Position numbers and translations under genes: made by a program. Shown here piece by piece: positions 8,824 through 14,887 of a stretch of 64,000 bases of DNA; the first letter of the stretch is position 1; every line of letters starts with the position of its first letter. The DNA comes from Aminidesulfovibrio sp040307135 (GTDB taxonomy: Bacteria > Desulfobacterota > Desulfovibrionia > Desulfovibrionales > Desulfovibrionaceae), in assembly GCA_040307135.1 (NCBI GenBank), contig JAWRKD010000130.1, forward strand, positions 62,001 through 126,000. Reading direction: 5' to 3'. The notes below the pieces were generated by a model. It was given only the letters and a program-made list of their open reading frames with translations. It searched no databases and was not told where the DNA came from.

Positions 8824-8975
8824 CCCCATGTTGCCCTATGGGGTGGCAAGACATCGAGAATCGCCCTGAATCGTCGCAAGGGAAGGCGTGTGGCCCTGGG
8901 TGGCCTGATGATCTCGAAAATCGATCCTGGGCTATGCAGACGCGTCACGGGGAGATTAGGCGGATAATATCTCCC
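8824..8975. other. Hairpin-forming non-coding segment near the left end of the element
   Basis: Two simple hairpins are visible between the arm-type repeats and the cargo gene. CCCCAT (8824-8829) pairs with ATGGGG (8838-8843). GGGAGAT (8950-8956) pairs with ATCTCCC (8969-8975) across a 12-base loop. The frame continuing from tssC crosses this region, but its codons show no family resemblance. I see no real gene between 8699 and 9105. Confidence 0.35.
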
Positions 8976-9050
8976 GATAATCGCATCAGTATCTCATTGT
9001 GCCGCGAGAACTCTCACCAAAGAATAACGAAACCATATTCAGCATATTGA

Positions 9051-9070
9051 TATTCCAACCAGAATGGGGC
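9051..9070 (+). repeat. Imperfect direct repeat flanking the cargo gene, copy 1
   Basis: This 20-bp sequence matches 10360-10379 at 18 of 20 positions, in the same orientation. The two copies bracket the cargo gene at 9106-10137, about 1.3 kb apart. They could mark the edges of a cassette that entered the element on its own, or a duplicated regulatory site upstream of two transcripts. Confidence 0.5.
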
Positions 9071-9105
9071 ACACTCAACACAAAATGTAGGTATATGGAG
9101 ACTGT

Positions 9106-10137
9106 ATGCGCCGGGTGTGGTCTGTTGTGATTATTGGGGTTGTGTTGTTTGGAATAGTCCTGGGAATGAACCTCGACACCAAGGTCGGCAATCCCGGCCT
9201 CCCGGCCCCGAGTGACGAGTTCAGCAAGTACGTGCAGGACCTCAACAAGAGTACGTACGACCCGTTCTACATCTCTCCGCGACAGGCCCGCGAGATAGCC
9301 GACTTTGAATCGCACGAGCAGACGGTAAAGCAGACCCTCAAGGACAGCTTCACGGTGAACAACAACGCCGTCAAGCTGTACGAGTATGTCAATCGAAAGC
9401 TCACGTATGACTCCGACCCGAACTTCGTGCTCGCGGTGCACATCACGAAGCTCAGGGACGGGGTGCCTATCCAGTACTGGCACAAATTCAACGACTGCGA
9501 GTCGCTCGGTGAGGCCGAGGCCCTGCGCGGAACGATCCTGGAGCGTGTCGCCGCCGAGCGCCGCCTGAGCTTCATGGGCATCCACGCTATGGGGGCCGGA
9601 CTCGTGGCTGTCCTCATGGACGTGACCACAATACTCGGCGCTCTGGTCCTAATTCTTTTGGTTCGAATAGCAAAGGCTGCGCTAGCCCGCTTAAGACGTG
9701 ATCAAGGGGGGCGAGGTCACTTATCAGGCCGCAAACACCAAGAGAATGAGGAAGTATCCGCCAATAAAACATTATCAAATTTTGTATTGGATTTCAGACG
9801 TATTATGTCCATGAAGTTATCATGGTCGCAACGTACAACGCTTGAAAAATCTCACACAATTCTCATTATACTGTTTATCATTACCATATTACCGCTGCCA
9901 TACGAATCATATATAACGATACGTGTTGTTGTCTTTATTTGTTTATTTTATTTCTTCCAAGCAATTCGCCCGATACGGCAGACAAATCGCTGGCCATATT
10001 TTATGATTGTTCTTTTATTAATTTTATACAATCCAATTATTCCTATTCACTTCGGAAGTAAGTTGTTATGGACAGTAATAAACGTCACTACGATTTATTT
10101 CGCGTATAGGTTCAGATCAATATGCTCTGAAAATTAA
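9106..10137 (+). CDS. Membrane protein of unknown function, cargo of the tssC element (two-part composition)
   Basis: This 343-residue protein is not confidently recognised. It starts with a signal-anchor helix (about residues 5-21). A soluble, probably periplasmic domain (about 25-160) contains a YEYVNRKLTYDSDPNFVLAVHITKL stretch. A second hydrophobic helix follows (about 167-190), then a charged linker (about 195-235) and a C-terminal block of about four helices containing NPIIPIHFGSKLLW. That motif resembles small bacterial membrane proteins I associate with DUF6804, at low confidence. GC is high up to about 9700 and then drops sharply, so the reading frame may join a soluble gene to a transferred membrane gene. 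GGAG at 9097-9100 supports ATG 9106. It is the only convincing cargo gene, flanked by an imperfect direct repeat (9051-9070 and 10360-10379). Confidence 0.6.
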   Translation: MRRVWSVVIIGVVLFGIVLGMNLDTKVGNPGLPAPSDEFSKYVQDLNKSTYDPFYISPRQAREIADFESHEQTVKQTLKDSFTVNNNAVKLYEYVNRKLTYDSDPNFVLAVHITKLRDGVPIQYWHKFNDCESLGEAEALRGTILERVAAERRLSFMGIHAMGAGLVAVLMDVTTILGALVLILLVRIAKAALARLRRDQGGRGHLSGRKHQENEEVSANKTLSNFVLDFRRIMSMKLSWSQRTTLEKSHTILIILFIITILPLPYESYITIRVVVFICLFYFFQAIRPIRQTNRWPYFMIVLLLILYNPIIPIHFGSKLLWTVINVTTIYFAYRFRSICSEN

Positions 10138-10359
10138 CATAACACTGCCTGGCTAGCGCGAGCTTGGGTTGCTCCCCTCGTACGGGCGGCACGATCCGGG
10201 CAAGCGTGATGCTCCCATCACGCCAAGCGCGTACTGCCTTGTCGTACCGCCGCCGTCTCAAAAAATGATATAAAATTCCGTCCGGGCGAATCGACCTTCC
10301 CGCCGTGAGTGGTCCCCCGGGGGGGATGGCTGGGTACGGTAAGGCCAACATAGCGCTGC

Positions 10360-10379
10360 TATTTCAACCAGAATCGGGC
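10360..10379 (+). repeat. Imperfect direct repeat flanking the cargo gene, copy 2
   Basis: Second copy of the 20-bp repeat at 9051-9070 (18 of 20 identical). It lies 222 bp after the cargo gene stop, at the point where an A-poor, GC-rich stretch begins. Confidence 0.5.
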
Positions 10380-10728
10380 CTTGGCTGCATCCTGGCCTGT
10401 TCCGGCAGGCCCGTGCCCGGGTGGCGCTGGTTTGGGCTGCCTTGGGTTGGGCGCAGCCTGCCGGGTATCTGTTATCTATCCTAACCGGGCTCTTGCCTAC
10501 TCTGGCGGGAAGCATGGGCGGGCATCTTCCGCCGGAGCCGTGCCGACCGGGGCGGGGCCTGTGCTGCCATTTCCTGTCACGGAGCGACACGGACAAGGCC
10601 GGGTCTGTCCGATGCAGTAGCGGGCCTGTTCCGGGCTCCTGGCGGGGCGCTGGGTGTGGGCATGGGTGGACGTGGCGGGGCTGGTATCTGTTGCCTTGCC
10701 GAGGCGGGGCAGGACTGGCCGGGCACGA

Positions 10729-10760
10729 CCAGGGAACTTAGAGCCGCAACGGTTCCCTGG
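10729..10760. other. Hairpin between A-poor and T-poor tracts
   Basis: A perfect 9-bp stem (CCAGGGAAC, 10729-10737; GTTCCCTGG, 10752-10760) with a 14-base loop sits where base skew changes sign, near an AACTTAG sequence that appears again around 10769. No T-run follows on either strand, so a simple intrinsic terminator is unlikely. It may be part of a structured RNA or a protein-binding site; the sequence does not decide this. Confidence 0.4.
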
Positions 10761-11326
10761 GTGTCACGTAACTTAGGAATACCGTAGCCTTGTATCGGTT
10801 ACAAAAAACCCGGCCCTGCCGAGGCAGGCAGGCCCGGCCCAACCCAGCCAGTACAGGCAGGACAGTACAACAGCACACGGGGACCAGGACCACAGGAACA
10901 CGAACTAGGAACAGAACCAGGGCTAGCCCAGACCAACCAGGACCAGACAGGACGAGCCAAGCCAGGGAAGACCAAGAGAAAGGCAAAGAGAAGAATCAAG
11001 ATAAATATCAAGACAAATACTAAGACAAGACCAGGAATACCAATATAAAGGCCAGTAAAATGCTAAGAACAGAAGAGTCGTATACCATAAACAGCACATG
11101 GTTAATGTACTGATAACTGGTACGACATTACCGTATGGCATATAGTATAAACATGTACTCACGACAAAAAATATCATCTAACTATCAAAACAAGCCATGT
11201 TCAACTAACATGCATTAGCTTACCAGAACACAATCTACATTCAAGCCAACACATACGAGCTTATCAGTATACGTCTATCACCTATCCAATCTCGTACATG
11301 AACTCCATACGGTAATAGTCGTGATC

Positions 11327-12910
11327 CTATCTATGCACGAGGCGAATAGCTTGAACTAGCTGTTCCGGCTTATACCCATCCGTGAAGTATACTTCCATTG
11401 TCACACCAGTTTGAGCGTGTCCAACAATGGCCTTTGTGATACCGTCTGATACACCAGCCTGTAGAAGTTCTGTAACCATCGTATGCCTGAGACTGTGAAA
11501 AACTAATTGCTTGTCCTTCATACCAAGGCGAACCAGAAACGTCTCATTGAACCACCTGCCGAGATTCCGCCCATACCCATTATTCTTGTCATACGTCAGT
11601 TCGTGAAACAATTTGTCGTGTCCGGCCTCCCGTACAGCCTGGACGAACTCCAGGAAACCAAATCCAATGAGCCTTGGGTGTACGGGGACAATGCGCCTTG
11701 CTGCCTCTGTCTTGAGGTGCTTACCGGCATCGTGTTCATTGATATCCAGGCACCAGATGCCGTCGATCTGCCGAACGTCTCCCGGCGTGAGTTGGGCAAT
11801 TTCATTGAGCCGTGCGCCCGTAAATATTCCGAGCAGTGTCCCCCATTTCTGAGAGTCCTTCCGTACGAGCCCGCCGGTATTATCGTGAAGCTCTTGAACC
11901 ATTCGGCTGATCTGATCCTTAGAAAAGGCGGTACGGGCTTCCTTTTTCTTGTACTTGATCGCAAGCCCTTCGAAGATATTGGTCGGCAAGTAGCCGTTCA
12001 TCTTTGCCCACCGAAACAGGCCGCTATACGCCATGATATGCTTATTGACCGTTTTGACGTGCAGCGTGTCGGCGCTCGTTGAAACAGCATCCGGTTTTTT
12101 GGCTCGCCTCGGCGTGAACCCCCTGCGCGTGTTTGTCCTCTTACGCTGAGTCAACGCCTCTTTGACTTTCCGCCCATCCGCTACGGTCAGCGTACGGCAA
12201 TCCCGGTCCTGAACAAGAATTTCGGCCAGGAATGCAAACATTGCCCTGTACTCTCGCTCTGTCTTGGCGGTCCAATTCTTGCCCGTGTTTCGTTCTTGCA
12301 CGTACCGATCAATCAACGCACCAACGGAAATACCGGTTTGTGCCGAGGTGCCTGTTTCCACGGGCTGCACCTCAATCGTCTCGAAAGAGTACGTGTCGAA
12401 CTCCGCGTTCAGTTCAACAGCCTTCGCACAGTAAGCCCTAAACGCCTTGTCGAATTCGGCCTTGAACGTGTCGTATTGGGCCGTCCCCTCTTTGATCGGC
12501 AATTGGTGCTGAGCGATGAACTTGTTCGCAATCGCGTTCTCATCATCCGAGGTGCCCATACCTCTCAGCCCCAGGTCCATGCTGTTGCGAAGGGCGTGTA
12601 CGCTCTGGCAGGACAGTTGCCCGGTGCTTTCAATCTGATTTCGCTGATTGTTCAAGAAGGCCGTGAAGTGCTCCCGCAAGATGGCCCGAATTTCGGCGTA
12701 GGTCATTCCGCCTTGGATAGCTTTGTTTGCCATAATATCGCCCACATACGCGAGGAGCCGGGAGGTCTGCAAGGCTCTCCGGGAATCCCGTGTATGGAGG
12801 GATATCTTGATTTCCCTCGCCACGCCTGCGGATTGAATGGCTTTGGGCAACGGATACCGGAAGTAATAAACATTGTGCCGGGACAGTGTGATGTAGGCAG
12901 GACTGCGCAT
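11327..12910 (-). CDS. int: Tyrosine site-specific recombinase (integrase) of the tssC element
   Basis: This 527-residue phage-type integrase would catalyse insertion and excision of the element. The N-terminus (about residues 5-60, LSRHNVYYFRYPLPKAIQ) resembles the DUF6538 domain found at the front of some integrases. A SAM-like core-binding domain is at about 195-310. The catalytic domain (about 325-527) keeps all expected residues: Arg367 (GARLNEI), Lys400, His472 and Arg475 (HSLRHT), His498 (GHAQTG) and nucleophile Tyr508 (EVYF). The gene is intact and points inward from the right end. Paired repeats at 12916-12940 overlap its leader, suggesting autoregulation. No Shine-Dalgarno is obvious ahead of ATG 12910. 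Lower GC than the flanking tss genes supports foreign origin. Confidence 0.93.
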   Translation of the reverse strand: MRSPAYITLSRHNVYYFRYPLPKAIQSAGVAREIKISLHTRDSRRALQTSRLLAYVGDIMANKAIQGGMTYAEIRAILREHFTAFLNNQRNQIESTGQLSCQSVHALRNSMDLGLRGMGTSDDENAIANKFIAQHQLPIKEGTAQYDTFKAEFDKAFRAYCAKAVELNAEFDTYSFETIEVQPVETGTSAQTGISVGALIDRYVQERNTGKNWTAKTEREYRAMFAFLAEILVQDRDCRTLTVADGRKVKEALTQRKRTNTRRGFTPRRAKKPDAVSTSADTLHVKTVNKHIMAYSGLFRWAKMNGYLPTNIFEGLAIKYKKKEARTAFSKDQISRMVQELHDNTGGLVRKDSQKWGTLLGIFTGARLNEIAQLTPGDVRQIDGIWCLDINEHDAGKHLKTEAARRIVPVHPRLIGFGFLEFVQAVREAGHDKLFHELTYDKNNGYGRNLGRWFNETFLVRLGMKDKQLVFHSLRHTMVTELLQAGVSDGITKAIVGHAQTGVTMEVYFTDGYKPEQLVQAIRLVHR

Positions 12911-12912
12911 GG

Positions 12913-12959
12913 CAATGTCTCACTAGGTTGTCTCACCTAACGAAACTTGCCACCTAACG
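12913..12959 (+). repeat. Arm-type direct repeats, right end, overlapping the integrase upstream region
   Basis: TGTCTCAC at 12916-12923 and TGTCTCACCTAA at 12929-12940 mirror the left-end pair, 13 bp apart and in the same orientation. A further partial copy, CACCTAACG, occurs at 12951-12959. The integrase start codon is at 12908-12910, so these sites lie in its leader or promoter. Binding by the integrase would be expected to repress its own gene. That regulatory role is an inference from position. Confidence 0.65.
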
Positions 12960-12960
12960 C

Positions 12961-12998
12961 ATTGATCTGACTGGGATTGGCGGAGGGGGAGGGAGCAG
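12961..12998. other. Right junction (attR) of the tssC element
   Basis: The outer inverted repeat ATTGATC (12961-12967) and the inner one TGGCGGAG (12978-12985) come first. Then GGGGA and the crossover GGGA (12991-12994) lead directly into GCAGCTGCCC of tssC. An in-frame TGA at 12963-12965 prevents any upstream extension of the tssC 3' fragment. An 8-bp match CTGGGATT (8693-8700 and 12971-12978) also exists between the two ends, but using it would leave six extra codons in TssC. Confidence 0.75.
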
Positions 12999-13859
12999 CT
13001 GCCCAATCTGAAGGATCTGCACTCCATCTTCGAGATGCCGCAGTACACCAAGTGGCGCTCGTTCCGCGAATCCGAGGACGCCCGCTACGTGGGCCTGACC
13101 CTGCCCAAGTTCCTGCTCCGCCTGCCCTACGGCTCCGGCACCGTGCCGGCCAAGAGCTTCAGCTTCCAGGAAGAGGCCCAGGACAACGACGACTTCTGCT
13201 GGGGCAACACGGCCTTCGCCTTCGCCTCCCGGCTCACGGACAGTTTCGCCAAGTATCGCTGGTGCGCCAACATCATCGGCCCCCAGGGCGGCGGCGCGGT
13301 GGAGAACCTGCCCCTCTACCAGTTCGAGGCCATGGGCCAGACCCAGACCAAGATCCCGACCCAGGTGCTCATCTCGGAACGCCGCGAATACGAGCTGGCC
13401 GAGGAGGGCTTCATCGCGCTCACCATGCGCAAGGGCTCGGACAACGCGGCCTTCTTCTCGGCCAACTCGGCCCAGAAGGGCAAGGTCTTCCCCAACACCC
13501 CGGAGGGCAAGGAGGCCGAGCTGAACTTCCGGCTCTCCACGCAGCTCCCGTACATGATGATCATGAACAGGCTGGCCCACTACATCAAGGTCATCCAGCG
13601 CGAGAACATCGGCACCTGGAAGGAACGCGCCGACCTGGAGACCGAGCTGAACAAGTGGATCAGCCAGTACGTCACCGAGATGGACAACCCCGACCCCATC
13701 ACCCGCAGCAAGCGGCCCTTGCGGCTGGCCAAGATCGCGGTGAACGACGTGGCCGGGGACCCGGGCTGGTATTCGGTGACGCTCATGGCGCGCCCGCACT
13801 TCAAGTACATGGGCGCGAGCTTCACCCTTTCCCTGGTCGGCAAGCTGGACAAGGAATAA
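12993..13859 (+). pseudogene. tssC: TssC (VipB) 3' fragment
   Basis: This is the remaining 288 codons of the sheath gene, starting at EQLPNLKDLHSIFEMPQYTKWRSFRESEDARY and ending in MGASFTLSLVGKLDKE. All the family's conserved C-terminal blocks are present, including VGLTLPKFLLRLPYG, DDFCWGNTAFAFASRL and RLAHYIKVIQRENIG. With codons 1-205 at 8082-8696 it would give a 493-residue protein of normal length with no missing or extra residues. In the integrated state it has no start signal of its own. ATG 13035 is the first in-frame Met, without a good ribosome site. No stop or frameshift has accumulated, so the disruption is recent or still reversible. Confidence 0.93.
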
Positions 13860-13898
13860 AACCCCCTACCCTTCAGGTCAGCAACAAGGAGAACGAGC

Positions 13899-14387
13899 AT
13901 GGCACTCATCGCGTACATGTCCGTGAACGGCAAGAAACAGGGCGACATCAAGGGCGGCAGCACCCAGGGCGGGGACAAGAAGGACAAGATCGAGGTGTAC
14001 GGCTCCGACCACACCGTGGAGATCCCCAAGGACACCCACACCGGCCTGCCCACGGGTCAGCGCATCCACCACCCCTTCAAGGTGATCAAACGCAAGGACA
14101 AAGCCAGCCCCAAGCTGTTCAAGGCCTGCTGCACCGGCGAGCAGTGCACCGTGGAGCTGGACTACTTCGAGATCAAGCCCGACGGGGCCGAGTCCAAGTA
14201 CTACTCCGTGAAGCTGGAGAACGCCATCGTGGTCAGCATGCGGGAACACACCCCGCTGACCTTCCTGCCGGACAACAAGCCGTACCACGACATGGAGGAC
14301 GTCTCCTTCACCTATTCCAAGATCACCTGGACCTACAGCGACGGCAACATCGAGTTCACCGACGACTGGCAGGGCGTGCCGAAGTAG
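13899..14387 (+). CDS. hcp: Hcp (TssD), T6SS tail-tube protein
   Basis: This 162-residue Hcp protein forms the hexameric tube that is expelled by sheath contraction. Typical features are an early M-x-I-x-Y-M-x-V-x-G-x-x-Q-G-D-I-K-G-like start, IEVYGSDHTVEIPKDTHTGLPTGQRIHHPF and a C-terminal SFTYSKITWTYSDGNIEFTDDW. Length matches the family. AACAAGGAG precedes ATG 13899. The gene is followed by the strongest intrinsic terminator in the window (14397-14433), which fits the high Hcp level needed relative to baseplate proteins. It lies downstream of the element, so element transcription may affect it. Confidence 0.95.
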   Translation: MALIAYMSVNGKKQGDIKGGSTQGGDKKDKIEVYGSDHTVEIPKDTHTGLPTGQRIHHPFKVIKRKDKASPKLFKACCTGEQCTVELDYFEIKPDGAESKYYSVKLENAIVVSMREHTPLTFLPDNKPYHDMEDVSFTYSKITWTYSDGNIEFTDDWQGVPK

Positions 14388-14396
14388 CAACCTGGA

Positions 14397-14433
14397 GCGC
14401 GGCGCGCCCTTTTCCGGCGCGCCGCGCTTTTTT
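14397..14433 (+). terminator. Intrinsic terminator after hcp
   Basis: A perfect 12-bp GC-rich stem (GCGCGGCGCGCC, 14397-14408; GGCGCGCCGCGC, 14416-14427) with a 7-base loop is followed by six T. It sits 9 bp after the hcp stop and would end or attenuate transcripts before tssE, making the sheath/tube genes more abundant than the baseplate genes. Only 22 bp separate it from tssE, so partial read-through is the likely way tssE is transcribed. Confidence 0.88.
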
Positions 14434-14455
14434 CCCGGCAATCGGAACGAGAATC

Positions 14456-14872
14456 ATGCGCGAACGGAGGCTCCTGGAGCGGTTGCGGGCCATCGAGCAG
14501 GACCCCAACTGGCGCGGCGAATCCGACCCCAAGGGCGCGGTGCGCTCGGTGCTCGACCACCTGGGCAAGATCCTGAACACCCGCCAGGACAGCGCGCCCA
14601 TCGCGCCGGACCTGGGCGTGCCGGACTTCACGGCCCTGGCCAGTTCCTTCGGCACGGACTCCGTGCCCGAAATCGAGGAGGCCATCACCCGCGTCATCCG
14701 CAAATATGAGCCCCGGCTGGCCAACATCCAGGTTTCCTTCGACGCCCGGCCGGACAGGGCCTTCAGCATCGCCTTCAAGCTCACGGCCAGCATCGCCGTG
14801 GAGGGGCGCCAGGCCCCGGTGGTCTTCGAGACCGTGCTCAACCCCGACGGCCGCATCAGCGTCCTGGAATAG
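14456..14872 (+). CDS. tssE: TssE, T6SS baseplate protein (gp25-like)
   Basis: This 138-residue protein has the gp25/lysozyme-like TssE fold features: MRERRLLERLRAI at the N-terminus, DPKGAVRSVLDHLGKILNTRQDSAPIAPDLGVPDF (about residues 24-58) and IRKYEPRLANIQVSF in the second half. TssE is a baseplate wedge component that contacts the sheath start. ATG 14456 is the first start after the terminator. It heads a run of tightly spaced genes (tssE-F-G-clpV). Confidence 0.92.
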   Translation: MRERRLLERLRAIEQDPNWRGESDPKGAVRSVLDHLGKILNTRQDSAPIAPDLGVPDFTALASSFGTDSVPEIEEAITRVIRKYEPRLANIQVSFDARPDRAFSIAFKLTASIAVEGRQAPVVFETVLNPDGRISVLE

Positions 14873-14887
14873 CCGGAGGGCCGCCGC

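Larger units (their letters stand above)
8082..9050 (+). pseudogene. tssC: TssC (VipB) 5' fragment, interrupted after codon 205 by an integrative element
   Basis: Codons 1-205 (8082-8696) are a normal TssC N-terminal region, including PFQKLESSWRSLKFLVDRTDFR, GQPIGAMIANYDFGPGPQDISLLQYVASVAAMGHAPF and AAAGKEFFGIDSW. After Trp205 the homology stops at the element's left end. The frame runs on for about 117 codons of unrelated element sequence to a TGA ending at 9050, so a chimeric product of about 322 residues could be made. The missing part is at 12993-13859. TssC is the large subunit of the contractile sheath and is essential in characterised systems; the fragment lacks the sheath-core and ClpV-exposed C-terminal regions. 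A non-functional sheath in the integrated state is therefore inferred. Confidence 0.93.
10138..11326. other. Non-coding region of unusual composition inside the element
   Basis: I see no convincing gene in these 1.2 kb. There are perfect hairpins at 10204-10223 (GCGTGATG/CATCACGC, 4-base loop) and 10729-10760 (CCAGGGAAC/GTTCCCTGG, 14-base loop). From about 10381 to 10720 the plus strand is A-poor. From 10801 to 10980 it contains only 5 T in 180 bases and reads as degenerate short repeats of the ACCAGGACCAGA type, passing into AAGACAAATA-like repeats to about 11030. From about 11040 to 11326 it is AT-rich without structure I can name. Short open frames on both strands of the T-poor tract are composition artefacts. 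It lies downstream of the integrase gene, which ends at 11327. Confidence 0.6.
8699..12994. mobile_element. 4.3-kb integrative element inserted in tssC (integrase, one cargo gene)
   Basis: The element spans about 4,296 bp between a GGGA at 8695-8698 and a GGGA at 12991-12994. Removing one copy and everything between joins TCC-TGG to GAG-CAG-CTG, restoring TssC as ...FFGIDSW-EQLPNLKDL..., which has the spacing I expect from TssC homologues. A tyrosine integrase gene lies at the right end, transcribed inwards. When circularised, the element ends would place TGGCGGAG (12978-12985) and CTCCGCCA (8701-8708) as an inverted repeat around an 11-bp centre, the usual form of a core-type recombinase site. 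Part of the interior is AT-rich and foreign in composition. I see no excisionase, replication or transfer gene, so it is probably a minimal or non-autonomous integrative island. Confidence 0.88.

Noticed and set aside
10112..10351. 79-codon minus-strand frame after the cargo gene.
   Set aside because: It overlaps the cargo gene's 3' end, has no recognisable domain, and contains a perfect hairpin that explains part of the sequence.
10738..11177. Overlapping open frames on both strands rich in Leu/Trp/Cys or Arg/Gln/Asp.
   Set aside because: The tract is almost free of T on the plus strand, so stop codons are rare by composition alone. The peptides are low-complexity and lack ribosome sites.
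11507..12082. 191-codon plus-strand open frame inside the integrase gene.
   Set aside because: It is antisense to well-conserved integrase catalytic motifs and has no family resemblance of its own.
8693..12978. CTGGGATT (8693-8700 and 12971-12978) as the crossover repeat of the element.
   Set aside because: It is longer than GGGA, and excision there also keeps frame, but it would leave six extra codons (DWRRGR) in TssC and would not place the TGGCGGAG/CTCCGCCA repeats symmetrically. The GGGA model fits both better. I keep it as the second choice.
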